Of a DNA stretch of 64,000 nucleotides, positions 36,897 through 45,429 are shown in pieces. The notes under the pieces were generated by a model. That model ran no database searches and was not told where the DNA came from. It was given only the letters and a program-made list of their open reading frames with translations. The stretch is from NCBI GenBank assembly GCA_020638835.1, contig JACKHV010000004.1:1-64000 (forward strand). The letters are read 5' to 3'. This stretch comes from Planctomycetota bacterium (GTDB lineage Bacteria; Planctomycetota; UBA1135; GCA-002686595). Both the position numbers and the translations under genes were made by a program. Position 1 is the first letter of the stretch; every line of letters starts with the position of its first letter.

Positions 36897-37016
36897 GCGA
36901 CCAGGGTGCGGCAGCTTCCGCGGATCCGTCAACCTCGGGAGCCGGCGGGGCTTCTCGGCCGGGCGTGACGGCACTATCCTCTTCCGCCCCTGCGCCTGTC
37001 GGCGGGGCCGATTCCC

Positions 37017-38051
37017 ATGCGATTCAACGAGGTCCACGTCGAAGCCTTCGGGCGCGCGCTGCCCGAGGAGGCCGTCACCTCGGACGCGCTCGAGGAGCGC
37101 CTGCTGCCGCTCTACGACCGCTTGCGCGTCTCCGTCGGCCGCTTGGAGCTGATGAGCGGCATTCGGGAACGCCGCTTCTGGCCGCCCGGCACGCGGCCGT
37201 CGGAAGTCGCCGCGCGCGCGGGACGCGACGCGATCGAACGCTCCGGGATCGACCCGGCCGAGATCGGCGTCCTGATCCACGGCGCCGTCTGCCGCGACTT
37301 CCTGGAGCCCGCGACGGCCTCGGTCGTGCACGGCGCGCTCGGTTTGTCGGAGCGTTGCGGCGCCTTCGACCTCTCGAACGCCTGCCTCGGCGTGGCGAAC
37401 GGCATGGTGCAGGTCGCAACGATGATCGAAGCGGGCGCGATCCGCGCGGGACTCGTCGTCGCGGGCGAAGACGGGCGACCGCTCGTCGAGGAGACGATCC
37501 GTCACCTGCTCGCGGACGACTCCGCGGGACGCGAAGAGCTGAAGCGCGCCTACGCCTCGCTGACGATCGGCTCGGGCGCGGCCGCCGTCCTACTCACGCA
37601 CGCGGACCTCGCGAACACTTCCCGCCGCCTCATCGCGAGCGCGAGCCTCGCCGCGACGGAACACGTCGGCCTCTGCCAGGGCGACCGCGCGGAGGGACGC
37701 GAAGGACCATTGATGGACACGGACTCCGAAGCGCTCCTGCAGGCGGGCAACGCCCTCGCCGTGCGCACCTTCGCGAACTTCCTCGACGAGACCGGCTGGA
37801 CGCGCGAGACGATCGAAGCCGTCGTCACCCACCAAGTCGGCGCGGCGCACCGGCGCCTGCTCTTCGAGAGCCTCGAACTCGACACCGCGAAGGACCACCC
37901 CACCGTCGGCTTCCTCGGCAACGTCGGCTCCGTCTCCCTGCCGATCTCGTACGCCCTCGCCGAAGCCTCCGGCGCCCTTCGCACCGGCCAGCGCACCGCC
38001 CTCCTCGGAATCGGCAGCGGCCTGCACTGCTCGATGCTGGCGCTGCAGTGA
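37017..38051 (+). CDS. oleA: OleA-type thiolase-fold acyl condensing enzyme
   Basis: OleA condenses two fatty acyl thioesters head to head into a beta-keto acid, the first step of long-chain olefin synthesis. The 344-residue protein has the FabH-like thiolase fold with Cys123 in LSNACLGVANGM, the catalytic His in VTHQVGAAHRRL and Asn in FLGNVGSVSLP. Glu97 in CRDFLEPATASVVH is the OleA-specific residue that FabH lacks, which favours OleA over FabH. oleB, oleC and oleD lie 8-11 kb downstream on the same strand, separated by a FAS-II block. The gene ends in a palindromic element that supplies its TGA stop. Confidence 0.88.
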   Translation: MRFNEVHVEAFGRALPEEAVTSDALEERLLPLYDRLRVSVGRLELMSGIRERRFWPPGTRPSEVAARAGRDAIERSGIDPAEIGVLIHGAVCRDFLEPATASVVHGALGLSERCGAFDLSNACLGVANGMVQVATMIEAGAIRAGLVVAGEDGRPLVEETIRHLLADDSAGREELKRAYASLTIGSGAAAVLLTHADLANTSRRLIASASLAATEHVGLCQGDRAEGREGPLMDTDSEALLQAGNALAVRTFANFLDETGWTRETIEAVVTHQVGAAHRRLLFESLELDTAKDHPTVGFLGNVGSVSLPISYALAEASGALRTGQRTALLGIGSGLHCSMLALQ

Positions 38052-38137
38052 AGTACGGTACCGCGTTCGTTTTTCCAACATAGCGGGCTCCGCTATGTTG
38101 GAAAAACGAACGCGGTACCGTACTTCACTGCAGCGCC
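38039..38137. repeat. Palindromic repeat element, copy 2 (perfect 48-bp arms)
   Basis: The arms 38039-38086 and 38090-38137 are exact reverse complements around a three-base loop (GCT). The pairing extends into the last codons of oleA. The outer sequence TGAAGTACGGTACCGCGTTC equals that of copy 1. Inside, ACATAGC here pairs with GCTATGT, whereas copy 1 has AAATAGC pairing with GCTATTT: a base pair changed on both sides. No gene on the other strand ends here. Confidence 0.92.
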
Positions 38138-38267
38138 CCCCTGCGCCGTGGATCACTCCGCCACCTAGGACATCGCAAAGCGAGCCAGGGCGGCACTCGC
38201 ACGGCCTCCGATTTTCGTAGGAGAGCTGTTTACAGGCGCTCCAGGGAGTGGATGATCTCGCACCTCA

Positions 38268-38293
38268 CGGCTTTCAAGTTTTCTTGAAATCCG
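38268..38293. promoter_or_regulatory. Probable operator of the downstream regulator
   Basis: TTTCAAGTTTTCTTGAAA (38272-38289) is a 7-bp perfect inverted repeat around TTTT, extended by CGG/CCG outside one mismatch. It lies 21 bases before the regulator ATG. A dimeric winged-helix regulator would bind such a site, so autoregulation of the lipid operon is likely (inference). A TTTACA at 38229-38234 may be part of the promoter. Confidence 0.5.
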
Positions 38294-38314
38294 TGGATCG
38301 CGCGATTCCACCCC

Positions 38315-39007
38315 ATGAGCGGCTCTCCCACTCCCCCCACAGCGCCGACCTTCGAAGGCCTCGAGCCCAAGCTCGCGGAACAGCTCCCCACCTTCGAGCT
38401 GTTCTTCAAGACCTTCGGCTTCAAGCGCCTGCACGGCCGCGTCTGGGGTCTGCTGGTGCTCGCCGATCGTCCGCTGTCGTCGAAGGAGATCGCCTCCGCG
38501 CTCGACATGAGCCAGGGATCGACCAGCACGACGCTCAACGAACTGTCCGAGTGGGGTGCGGTGCGTTCGTCCTTCGACTCCGCGCGCCGTTGCCACCTGC
38601 ACGAGCCCGTCGGCAACACGATGTCGATCGTGGCGACCGTCTTCCGCCGTCGCGAACAGGTCGTGATGGCCAAGCTGCGACAGTCGACGAACGCGACGCT
38701 CGAGTACGTGCGCTCGCGCTATGGGGATCGCGATCCGCGCGTGCTCACGCTGCGCTCGATCCTCTCGTCGTGCGAGATCGCCGAGGCGGTCATGCAGCTC
38801 GTGTTCACCTCGGTGGAACGCGCGCTCGGCGACAGCCAGAGCCTCTTGTCCAAGGCCGTCTCGACGGCGCTGAAGGTCGGCATGACCGTGCCGTCGAAGT
38901 TCCTCAACGTCGGACCGGCCGGTGAAGCGGAGCTGATCGCGAAGCTCGCCGCGCTCGAGTCGGACGACGACGACGACACGGACGAAGCGGAGGTCTCCCG
39001 TGGCTAG
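38315..39007 (+). CDS. GbsR/MarR-type winged-helix transcriptional regulator
   Basis: A 230-residue DNA-binding protein. The helix-turn-helix core reads LHGRVWGLLVLADRPLSSKE, then IASALDMSQGSTSTTLNELS, the GbsR-like arrangement; a helical dimerisation/effector region follows and an acidic tail (ESDDDDDTDEAEV). It is the first gene of the operon from 38315 to 50508, and its last eight bases overlap the GTG start of the ketosynthase gene. A palindrome just upstream suggests autoregulation. GbsR-family proteins sense small molecules; the ligand here might be a fatty-acyl compound (inference). Confidence 0.8.
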   Translation: MSGSPTPPTAPTFEGLEPKLAEQLPTFELFFKTFGFKRLHGRVWGLLVLADRPLSSKEIASALDMSQGSTSTTLNELSEWGAVRSSFDSARRCHLHEPVGNTMSIVATVFRRREQVVMAKLRQSTNATLEYVRSRYGDRDPRVLTLRSILSSCEIAEAVMQLVFTSVERALGDSQSLLSKAVSTALKVGMTVPSKFLNVGPAGEAELIAKLAALESDDDDDTDEAEVSRG

Positions 39008-40250
39008 CCTCCCTCGCGTCGTGATCACGGGCGTCGGGCTCGCCAGCCCGAACGGCAACGACTACGACGAGTTCCGCGCCAACCTGCTCGCCGGCAAGAG
39101 CGGCGTGCAGCCGTACGAGATCCGTCACGTCGGCCCCACCATCGCCGGCGTCTGCCACTTCGACGTCAAGAAGCACCAGAACCGCAAGGAACTGCGCCGC
39201 GGCACGCGCGCCGGGTCGATCTCGATCTACTGCGCGAACGAAGCGCTGGAGCACGCGGGGCTGAAGGCGGCGGGATCGAAGGACGTCGAGCGCTACGACA
39301 AGCGCCGCACCGGCATCTACGTCGGCATCACCGAACACGGCAACGTCGAGACCGAGAACGAGGTCCACGAAGTGTCGAAGTACGACTTCGACCTCTCGTA
39401 CTGGTCGCACCACCACAACCCGCGCACGGTCGCGAACAACCCCGCGGGCGAGGTCACGCTGAACCTCGGCATCACGGGCCCGGCCTACTGCCTCGGCGGC
39501 GCCTGCGCGGCCGGCAACCTGGGCCTGATCCAGGGAATGCAGATGCTGCAGCTCGGCATGGTCGACCTCGCGATCGCCGGCGGCGTTTCGGAGTCGATCC
39601 ATACCTTCGGCATCTTCGCCAGCTTCGGCTCGCAGGGTGCACTCGCAACGCATCCCGACCCGACCAAGGCGTCGCGCCCCTTCGACAAGGCGCGCAACGG
39701 CATCGTTGTCTCGGAAGGCGGCTGCCTGTACACGCTCGAACGCCTCGAGGACGCGCTGGCCCGCGGCGCGAACATCGTCGCCGAGGTGATCGGCCACCAC
39801 GTCAACTCCGACGCGTCCGACTTCGTGCTGCCGCTCTCCGAGCGCCAGAACGAGTGCGCGCGCGGTGCACTCGAGTTCGCCGGACTCGACGCGACCGACA
39901 TCGACATCGTCAACACGCACGCCACCTCCACGCCGCAGGGCGACATCCAGGAGTGCGAGGCGGTGCGCGCCGTCTTCGGCGACAGCGCGACGACCTTCGT
40001 CAACAACACGAAGAGCTACATCGGACACACCATGGGCGCCGCCGGCGCCCTGGAGCTGGCGGGCAACCTGCCCTCCTTCACGGACCGCGTGATCCACCCC
40101 ACGATCAACGTGGACGAACTCGACCCGGCCTGCGAAGTGCGCAACCTGGTCGTCAACGCTCCACGGAGCGTGGAACGCGTCGACACGATCCTCAACCTCT
40201 CCTTCGGCATGCTGGGCATCAACTCGGCTGTCATCGTCAAGCGCTACTAG
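39000..40250 (+). CDS. FabF-type beta-ketoacyl-ACP synthase
   Basis: A 416-residue condensing enzyme with the complete triad: Cys169 in YCLGGACAAGNLG, His307 in VNTHATSTPQGD and His343, with Lys338, in NNTKSYIGHTMGAAG. It should therefore extend acyl chains by decarboxylative condensation. It starts with GTG and overlaps the regulator. Compared with house-keeping FabF the active-site flank (GGACAAGN rather than TACATG-like) and the insert DFDLSYWSHHHNPRTVANNP are unusual. A dedicated ketosynthase next to its own ACP argues for a secondary lipid pathway rather than primary fatty-acid synthesis. Confidence 0.9.
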   Translation: MASLPRVVITGVGLASPNGNDYDEFRANLLAGKSGVQPYEIRHVGPTIAGVCHFDVKKHQNRKELRRGTRAGSISIYCANEALEHAGLKAAGSKDVERYDKRRTGIYVGITEHGNVETENEVHEVSKYDFDLSYWSHHHNPRTVANNPAGEVTLNLGITGPAYCLGGACAAGNLGLIQGMQMLQLGMVDLAIAGGVSESIHTFGIFASFGSQGALATHPDPTKASRPFDKARNGIVVSEGGCLYTLERLEDALARGANIVAEVIGHHVNSDASDFVLPLSERQNECARGALEFAGLDATDIDIVNTHATSTPQGDIQECEAVRAVFGDSATTFVNNTKSYIGHTMGAAGALELAGNLPSFTDRVIHPTINVDELDPACEVRNLVVNAPRSVERVDTILNLSFGMLGINSAVIVKRY

Positions 40251-40269
40251 CGCCCCTCATTCTCCCAAC

Positions 40270-40539
40270 ATGACTCGCGAAGACATCATCCTGGCCGTCA
40301 AGGACATCATCAACACGATCGCCCCCGACGAGGACACCACGAGCCTCAACGAGGACGAGCGCCTGCGCGATCAGATCGAGCTCGACTCGATGGACTTCCT
40401 CGACATCGTCATGGAGCTCCGCAAGCGCTACGGCGTGCAAGTGCCCGAAGAGGAGTACGGCGAGCTCGCCACGCTCTCGAGCTGCGCCGCCTACTTGGCG
40501 CCGAAGATGGCCGGCAAGGAACTGAAGGTCGGTTCCTGA
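40270..40539 (+). CDS. Acyl carrier protein
   Basis: An 89-residue four-helix carrier protein. The phosphopantetheine attachment site is Ser40 in IELDSMDFLDIVMELRKRY; DSMD instead of the house-keeping DSLD is typical of specialised carriers. It lies 19 bases after the ketosynthase and 36 before the first CrtI-like gene. It presumably carries the chain for the ketosynthase, FabG, FabZ and FabI, and possibly presents it to the two CrtI-like oxidoreductases. Confidence 0.93.
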   Translation: MTREDIILAVKDIINTIAPDEDTTSLNEDERLRDQIELDSMDFLDIVMELRKRYGVQVPEEEYGELATLSSCAAYLAPKMAGKELKVGS

Positions 40540-40575
40540 TCCGTCCCGCGCGGTGCGCCGCGCCCCGCCCTCGCC

Positions 40576-41979
40576 ATGTCGCACTACGACACGATCCTGA
40601 TCGGCGCCGGAATGAGCGGACTGGCTGCGGGCATCCGCCTCGCGCAGTTCGACCAGCGCGTGGTCGTACTCGAGCGCCACTACCTGTGGGGCGGGCTCAA
40701 CTCCTTCTACAAGCGCGGAGGCCGGCGGTTCGACGTCGGCCTCCACGCGTTGACGAACTACGCGGCGAAGGGCGAGCGCGGCCTGCCGCTCACGCGCATG
40801 CTGCGCCAGCTGCGCATCAAGCACGAGGACCTGCGGCTCGGTGAACAACGCTTCTCCGAGATCGCCTTCCCCGACCTGCGGCTGCGCTTCACGAACGAGT
40901 TCGAGCTGTTCGAGTCCGAGGTCGCGCGAGCTTTCCCGGCCCAGATGGACGGCTTCGCGCGGCTCGTGCGCGACGTGCGCGAGGCCGAAGCCTTCACGCC
41001 CGAGGACACGACGCTCGGCGCGCGCCGGGTCCTCGCGACCTACTTCGACGACCCGCTGCTGATCGAAGCCTTGATGCTTCCGATGTGCTACTACGGCAGC
41101 GCGAGGGTGGACGACATCGACTGGTACCAGTTCGTGATCCTGTTCCGCTCGTTCTTTTTCGAGGGCTTCTCGCGCCCCGAGGGCGGCATCCAGCCGATGC
41201 TCGACCTGCTGCGCAAGCGCTACCTCGAGCTCGGCGGCGAGCTGCGGCTGCGCTGCGGCGTGCAGGCGATCTTGTCCGCGAACGGAAAGGTGTCCGGCGT
41301 GCGGCTCGACGACGGCACGGAACTGACGGCGGATCGCGTGCTGTCGAGCGCCGGCTACGTGGAGACGATGCGGCTCGCCGGGCGCGAAGCCGAAGTGCAG
41401 GACGCCGAGCGCGGCCACCTCTCGTTCACCGAGACGATCTTCGTCATGGACACCGAGCCGGTGCAGCACGACCACGGCGCGGCCGTGATCTTCTTCAACG
41501 ACGCGCCGGAGTTCCGCTACCGCGTGCCCGACGACCTGATCGATCCGCGCAGCGGCGTGATCTGCTCGCCGAACAACTACGCCGCGGACACGCCGCTGCC
41601 CGAAGGAATCCTGCGCTACACGAACCTCGCGAACTACGAGCGCTGGAACGCGCTCGAGGGCGCGGACTACGAGGCGGCGAAGCGCGAACAGACGGAACGC
41701 GCGCTCGCGGTCGCGACGCGCTACGGCATGGATCCCCGCCCCCACGAAGTCTTCCGCGACTCCTTCACCCCCACGACCGTGCGGCGCTTCACCGGACACG
41801 ACAAGGGCGCGGTCTACGGCAGCCCGATGAAGCGCCTCGACGGCACGACCTCGATCGAGGGCTTGCACCTGATGGGCACCGATCAAGGCATGCTCGGCGT
41901 GGTCGGCGCGATCCTCTCCGGCATCTCGATGGCCAACCGGCACGCGCTGGTGACGCACTCGCACGAGGCAGACCGATGA
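40576..41979 (+). CDS. CrtI/phytoene-desaturase-like FAD oxidoreductase 1
   Basis: A 467-residue flavoprotein of the phytoene desaturase/carotene isomerase superfamily. The FAD dinucleotide fold is SHYDTILIGAGMSGLAAGIR, followed by VVVLERHYLWGGLNSFYKRG. The C-terminal FAD motif is SIEGLHLMGTDQGMLGVVGA, where carotenoid desaturases have a similar ending. No carotenoid biosynthesis gene (crtB, crtE) is nearby; instead the context is fatty-acid synthesis. In anammox planctomycetes such phytoene-desaturase-like proteins next to FAS genes have been proposed to act on acyl chains. The substrate here is therefore probably an acyl-ACP or acyl lipid, by inference only. Confidence 0.8.
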   Translation: MSHYDTILIGAGMSGLAAGIRLAQFDQRVVVLERHYLWGGLNSFYKRGGRRFDVGLHALTNYAAKGERGLPLTRMLRQLRIKHEDLRLGEQRFSEIAFPDLRLRFTNEFELFESEVARAFPAQMDGFARLVRDVREAEAFTPEDTTLGARRVLATYFDDPLLIEALMLPMCYYGSARVDDIDWYQFVILFRSFFFEGFSRPEGGIQPMLDLLRKRYLELGGELRLRCGVQAILSANGKVSGVRLDDGTELTADRVLSSAGYVETMRLAGREAEVQDAERGHLSFTETIFVMDTEPVQHDHGAAVIFFNDAPEFRYRVPDDLIDPRSGVICSPNNYAADTPLPEGILRYTNLANYERWNALEGADYEAAKREQTERALAVATRYGMDPRPHEVFRDSFTPTTVRRFTGHDKGAVYGSPMKRLDGTTSIEGLHLMGTDQGMLGVVGAILSGISMANRHALVTHSHEADR

Positions 41980-43454
41980 CGCGCGAGAAGAAGTACTACA
42001 AGGGCAGCAGCGACGGGAAGCGACCGCTTTCCGGCGATCCGCTGCAAGGCATCGCGGACGCGTACGACCTGATCGTGATCGGCAGCGGCCTCGCCGGACT
42101 GACCGCGGCGAACGTGATCGCGCGCGCCGGCAAGCGCGTGCTGCTGCTCGAGCAGCACTACAACCTCGGCGGGATGGCCACGTGGTTCAAGCGACCCGGC
42201 GGCCACGTCTTCGACATCAGCCTGCACGGCTTCCCGATCGGGATGAAGAAGACCTGCCGCAAGTACTGGAACCAGGAGATCGCCGACTCGATCGTCCGGC
42301 TCGACGGCGTGCGGTTCTCCAACCCGCAGTTCGACTTCGAGACCAGCTTCGACCGCGCGGACTTCACGGACAAGCTCGTGCGCCACTTCGGCATCGCCGA
42401 GGCCAAGGTCGAGGAGTTCTTCTCGCACCTGCGCGCGATGAACTTCTACGACGACAACCACGAGACCACGGGCGAGCTGTTCGAGCGCTTCTTCCCCGGC
42501 CGCAACGACGTCCACCGCCTGCTGATGGAACCGATCTCGTACGCGAACGGTTCCTCGCTCGAGGACGAGGCGATCACCTACGGCATCGTCTTCTCCAACT
42601 TCATGTCGCAGGGCGTCTACACCTTCGCCGGCGGCACGGAGGTGCTGATCAAGAAGATGAAGCAGGAGCTCGTGCGGAACGGCGTGGACCTGCGCGCGCG
42701 CGTCCAGGTCGACCGCATCGTCGTCGAGGACGGCCGCGCGGTCGGCGTCGAGGCCCTGGGGCGCCGCATCACCGCGGGCGCCGTGCTGTCGAACGCCTCC
42801 GTGCACGCGACCGCGCTGAGGCTGGTCGGCGAGGAGCACTTCGACGCCGCCTGGCTGCAAGGCCTGCGCGAAGTGCGCGTGAACAACTCGTCGACGCAGG
42901 TCTACCTCGGAATCCGCCAGGGCGAGACGCTCCCGTGGGTCACCGACCTGCTGTTCACGTCGACGCGCGAGACCTTCGACTCGGCGGCGCTGTGCGACCT
43001 GCACGGCGATTCGCGCACCTTCTCGTTCTACTACCCGAAGACGCGCCCCGGCAGCGATCGGTACACGGTCGTCAGCTCGATGAACGCGCACCACGACGAC
43101 TGGAAGGACCTCAGCGACGAGGAGTACGAGGCTGCGAAGACGCGCCTCGCGGAGGACTCGATCGCGTGCCTCGAGCGCTACGTCCCCGGCGTGCGCGCGA
43201 AGATCGAGCACGTCGAGGTCGCCACGCCGCGCACCTTCGAGTTCTACACGCAACATCCCGCCGGCGCGTCCTTCGGCACCAAGTTCGAAGGCCTGCCCTA
43301 CTCGATGAACCTGCACGAGCAGGTTCCGGGCCTGTACCACGCCGGAAGCGTCGGGATCATCATGTCCGGCTGGCTCGGCGCCGCGAACTACGGCGTGATC
43401 CAGGCCAACAAGGTGGACGCTTGGCTGCACTCGCTCGAAGAGGTGACCGCATGA
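41976..43454 (+). CDS. CrtI/phytoene-desaturase-like FAD oxidoreductase 2
   Basis: A 492-residue second member, coupled by ATGA (41976-41979) to the first. It has a polar 30-residue leader, then DAYDLIVIGSGLAGLTAANV and RVLLLEQHYNLGGMATWFKR as the FAD-binding part, and LYHAGSVGIIMSGWLGAANY at the C-terminus. The two paralogs differ in length and in the middle substrate region (SYANGSSLEDEAITYGIVFS here), suggesting consecutive or heterodimeric oxidations rather than redundancy. The open frame upstream of 41976 is only the shadow of paralog 1. Confidence 0.8.
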   Translation: MTREKKYYKGSSDGKRPLSGDPLQGIADAYDLIVIGSGLAGLTAANVIARAGKRVLLLEQHYNLGGMATWFKRPGGHVFDISLHGFPIGMKKTCRKYWNQEIADSIVRLDGVRFSNPQFDFETSFDRADFTDKLVRHFGIAEAKVEEFFSHLRAMNFYDDNHETTGELFERFFPGRNDVHRLLMEPISYANGSSLEDEAITYGIVFSNFMSQGVYTFAGGTEVLIKKMKQELVRNGVDLRARVQVDRIVVEDGRAVGVEALGRRITAGAVLSNASVHATALRLVGEEHFDAAWLQGLREVRVNNSSTQVYLGIRQGETLPWVTDLLFTSTRETFDSAALCDLHGDSRTFSFYYPKTRPGSDRYTVVSSMNAHHDDWKDLSDEEYEAAKTRLAEDSIACLERYVPGVRAKIEHVEVATPRTFEFYTQHPAGASFGTKFEGLPYSMNLHEQVPGLYHAGSVGIIMSGWLGAANYGVIQANKVDAWLHSLEEVTA

Positions 43455-44191
43455 AGTTCGACGGCCAACGCGTCGTGATCACGGGAGGCACGCGCGGGCT
43501 CGGCGCGGCGATGTCGCGAGCGTTCCTCGCGGAGGGCGCGGTCGTCCACGCCACATACCGCTCCGACGGCGCCGCTGCCGACGCGTTCCGCGCGAGCCTC
43601 GGCGACGCCGCCGAGCGCTGCTTCTTGCACCGCTTCGACGTCAGCGACCACACCGCGGCCCAGGCCTTCTGGGACGAGCTCGACGCCGCCGCCCCGGACG
43701 GCGTGCAGGTGCTCGTCAACAACGCCGGCCTACGCCGCGACGGGATCCTCGCGATGATGTCGCCGGAGGACTGGCAGACGGTGATCGACGCGAACCTCGG
43801 CGGCTCCTACGTCATGTCGAAGTTCGCGGTGCAGAACATGATGCGCCGCCGCTACGGCCGCATCGTGATGGTCTCCTCCCCCGCCGGTCGCCACGGCTTC
43901 GAGGGCCAGGGCAACTACGGCGCGTCGAAGATGGGCCAGATCGGCCTGATGCGCTCGCTCTGCAAGGAAGTGGCGAAGCGCAAGATCACGGTCAACTGCA
44001 TCTCGCCCGGCTTCATCGAGACCGAGCTGCTCGCCGACCTGCCCGACGAACAGAAGAAGGCGTACGCGCAGTCGGTGCCCGCAAAGCGCTTCGGCACGCC
44101 CGAGGAAGTCGCGTCGGCGGTGCTCTTCCTCGCCTCTCCCGAAGCCTCCTACGTCACGGGTTCCGTGCTGGAGGTCGCCGGTGGTCTCTGA
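43451..44191 (+). CDS. 3-oxoacyl-ACP reductase (FabG type)
   Basis: A 246-residue short-chain dehydrogenase/reductase that would reduce the beta-keto group made by the ketosynthase. It has TGGTRGLGAAMSRAF for NADP binding, NNAG (LVNNAGLRRDGILAMM), and the catalytic Tyr156-x3-Lys160 in GNYGASKMGQIGLMRSLCKE, with Ser in MVSSPAGRHGF. Its ATG overlaps the CrtI-2 stop by four bases. Confidence 0.92.
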   Translation: MKFDGQRVVITGGTRGLGAAMSRAFLAEGAVVHATYRSDGAAADAFRASLGDAAERCFLHRFDVSDHTAAQAFWDELDAAAPDGVQVLVNNAGLRRDGILAMMSPEDWQTVIDANLGGSYVMSKFAVQNMMRRRYGRIVMVSSPAGRHGFEGQGNYGASKMGQIGLMRSLCKEVAKRKITVNCISPGFIETELLADLPDEQKKAYAQSVPAKRFGTPEEVASAVLFLASPEASYVTGSVLEVAGGL

Positions 44192-44627
44192 TCAGCGCGC
44201 CGAGATCGAGGCGCGCATCCCGCACCGCGATCCGTTCCTCTTCGTCGACCGCATCCTCGAGCAGACCGAGGACTCGATCATCACCGAGTGGACCGTCTCC
44301 CCCGAGCTGGACGTGTTCCGCGGGCACTACCCCGGTCAGCCGCTGCTGCCGGGCGTGCTCTCCGCCGAGTTCTGCTTCCAGTCCGCGGCGCTGCTGTTCT
44401 CCGATCCGGGAGCTGACACTCCGCAGAGCGGGGTCCCCGTGTTGACGAAGATCGAGGACGCGCGTTACAAACGAATGGTCCGGCCCGGCGAGACGCTCAC
44501 CGCGCGTCTCGAGCTGACCGAGAAGCTGGGTCCCGCGCGTTACATGCGCGGGCAAGTGCGCTGCGGCGACGAGCTGGTCCTGCGCCTCTCGTTCGTCGTC
44601 GCGCTCACCGAGGTGCAAGGCGCGTGA
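44181..44627 (+). CDS. 3-hydroxyacyl-ACP dehydratase (FabZ type)
   Basis: A 148-residue hot-dog-fold dehydratase, starting with a GTG inside the end of fabG (11-base overlap). The family motifs are IPHRDPFLFVDRILEQTEDS and FRGHYPGQPLLPGVLSAEFC; the His of RGHYPG and the Glu of SAEF correspond to the catalytic pair. It would remove water from the 3-hydroxyacyl-ACP before FabI reduction. Confidence 0.92.
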   Translation: MVSDQRAEIEARIPHRDPFLFVDRILEQTEDSIITEWTVSPELDVFRGHYPGQPLLPGVLSAEFCFQSAALLFSDPGADTPQSGVPVLTKIEDARYKRMVRPGETLTARLELTEKLGPARYMRGQVRCGDELVLRLSFVVALTEVQGA

Positions 44628-45427
44628 ACTGGCTGAACCTGCAAGACCGCACCGTGATCGTGACGGGAGTCGCGAACAAGAAGAGTGTGGCGTGGCACGT
44701 CGGTCGCGGACTGGAAGAAGCCGGCGCGCGCGTCGTCTACGTCGTCCGCTCGGAAGAGCGGCGCCGGCAGGTCGCCAAGCTGCTCGCCGACCGCGAAGTG
44801 CACGTCTGCGACGTCGAGCACCAGGACCAGATCGACCGCCTGCGCGAGGACCTCGCCGCGAACCACGACCGCGTCCACGGCCTCGTGCACTCGATCGCCT
44901 TCGCCAACTACTCAGGCGGCTGGAAGGCCTTCCACGAGACGGACAAGCACGACTTCCTGCAGGCGGTGGACATCTCCTGCTTCTCGCTGATCAACCTCGC
45001 GAACGCGCTCAAGGAACTCTTCGCCCCGGACGCGTCGGTCGTCACGATCTCGATCTCCGACACGACCATGGCGGCGGAGAACTACGGCTACATGGCGCCG
45101 ATCAAGGCCGCGCTCGACTCGGCGGTCGTGTTCCTGGCGAAGAGCTTCTCGCAGCTCGGCGAAGTGCGCTTCAACGCGGTCAAGGCGGGGCTGCTCAAGA
45201 CCTCCGCATCGGCCGGCATCCCCGGCTATCTCGAGTCCTACCTCTTCGGCGAAGCGGCCACCCTGCGCAAGCGCGGCGTGACGACGCAGGAAGTCGCCGA
45301 CACGGCGCTGTTCCTGCTCAGCCCGCGCTCCGCCGGCATCAACGCGCAAGGCGTCGTCGTCGACGCGGGCATGGGCGTCAACTACTTCGACCGCGAGCTC
45401 GTCAAGCGAGCCACCGAGGACGCCTGA
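44624..45427 (+). CDS. Enoyl-ACP reductase (FabI type)
   Basis: A 267-residue SDR of the FabI group, with the FabI-specific N-terminus VTGVANKKSVAWHVGRGLEE, LVHSIAFANYSGGW, and catalytic Tyr with Lys seven residues later in ENYGYMAPIKAALDS. It starts with GTG overlapping the fabZ stop (GTGA). With FabG and FabZ it completes the reductive cycle, so this locus encodes a near-complete elongation module. Full reduction by FabI followed by desaturation by CrtI-like enzymes would be one way to make polyenes. Confidence 0.92.
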   Translation: MNWLNLQDRTVIVTGVANKKSVAWHVGRGLEEAGARVVYVVRSEERRRQVAKLLADREVHVCDVEHQDQIDRLREDLAANHDRVHGLVHSIAFANYSGGWKAFHETDKHDFLQAVDISCFSLINLANALKELFAPDASVVTISISDTTMAAENYGYMAPIKAALDSAVVFLAKSFSQLGEVRFNAVKAGLLKTSASAGIPGYLESYLFGEAATLRKRGVTTQEVADTALFLLSPRSAGINAQGVVVDAGMGVNYFDRELVKRATEDA

Positions 45428-45429
45428 CC

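Noticed and set aside
37017..38051. House-keeping FabH (KAS III)
   Set aside because: The OleA-type Glu in DFLEPATAS and the presence of oleBCD on the same strand favour OleA.
44692..45429. Extension of the PPTase-like gene through the FabI region
   Set aside because: It is the +1 shadow of fabI; the PPTase-like pattern begins after the ATG at 45430.
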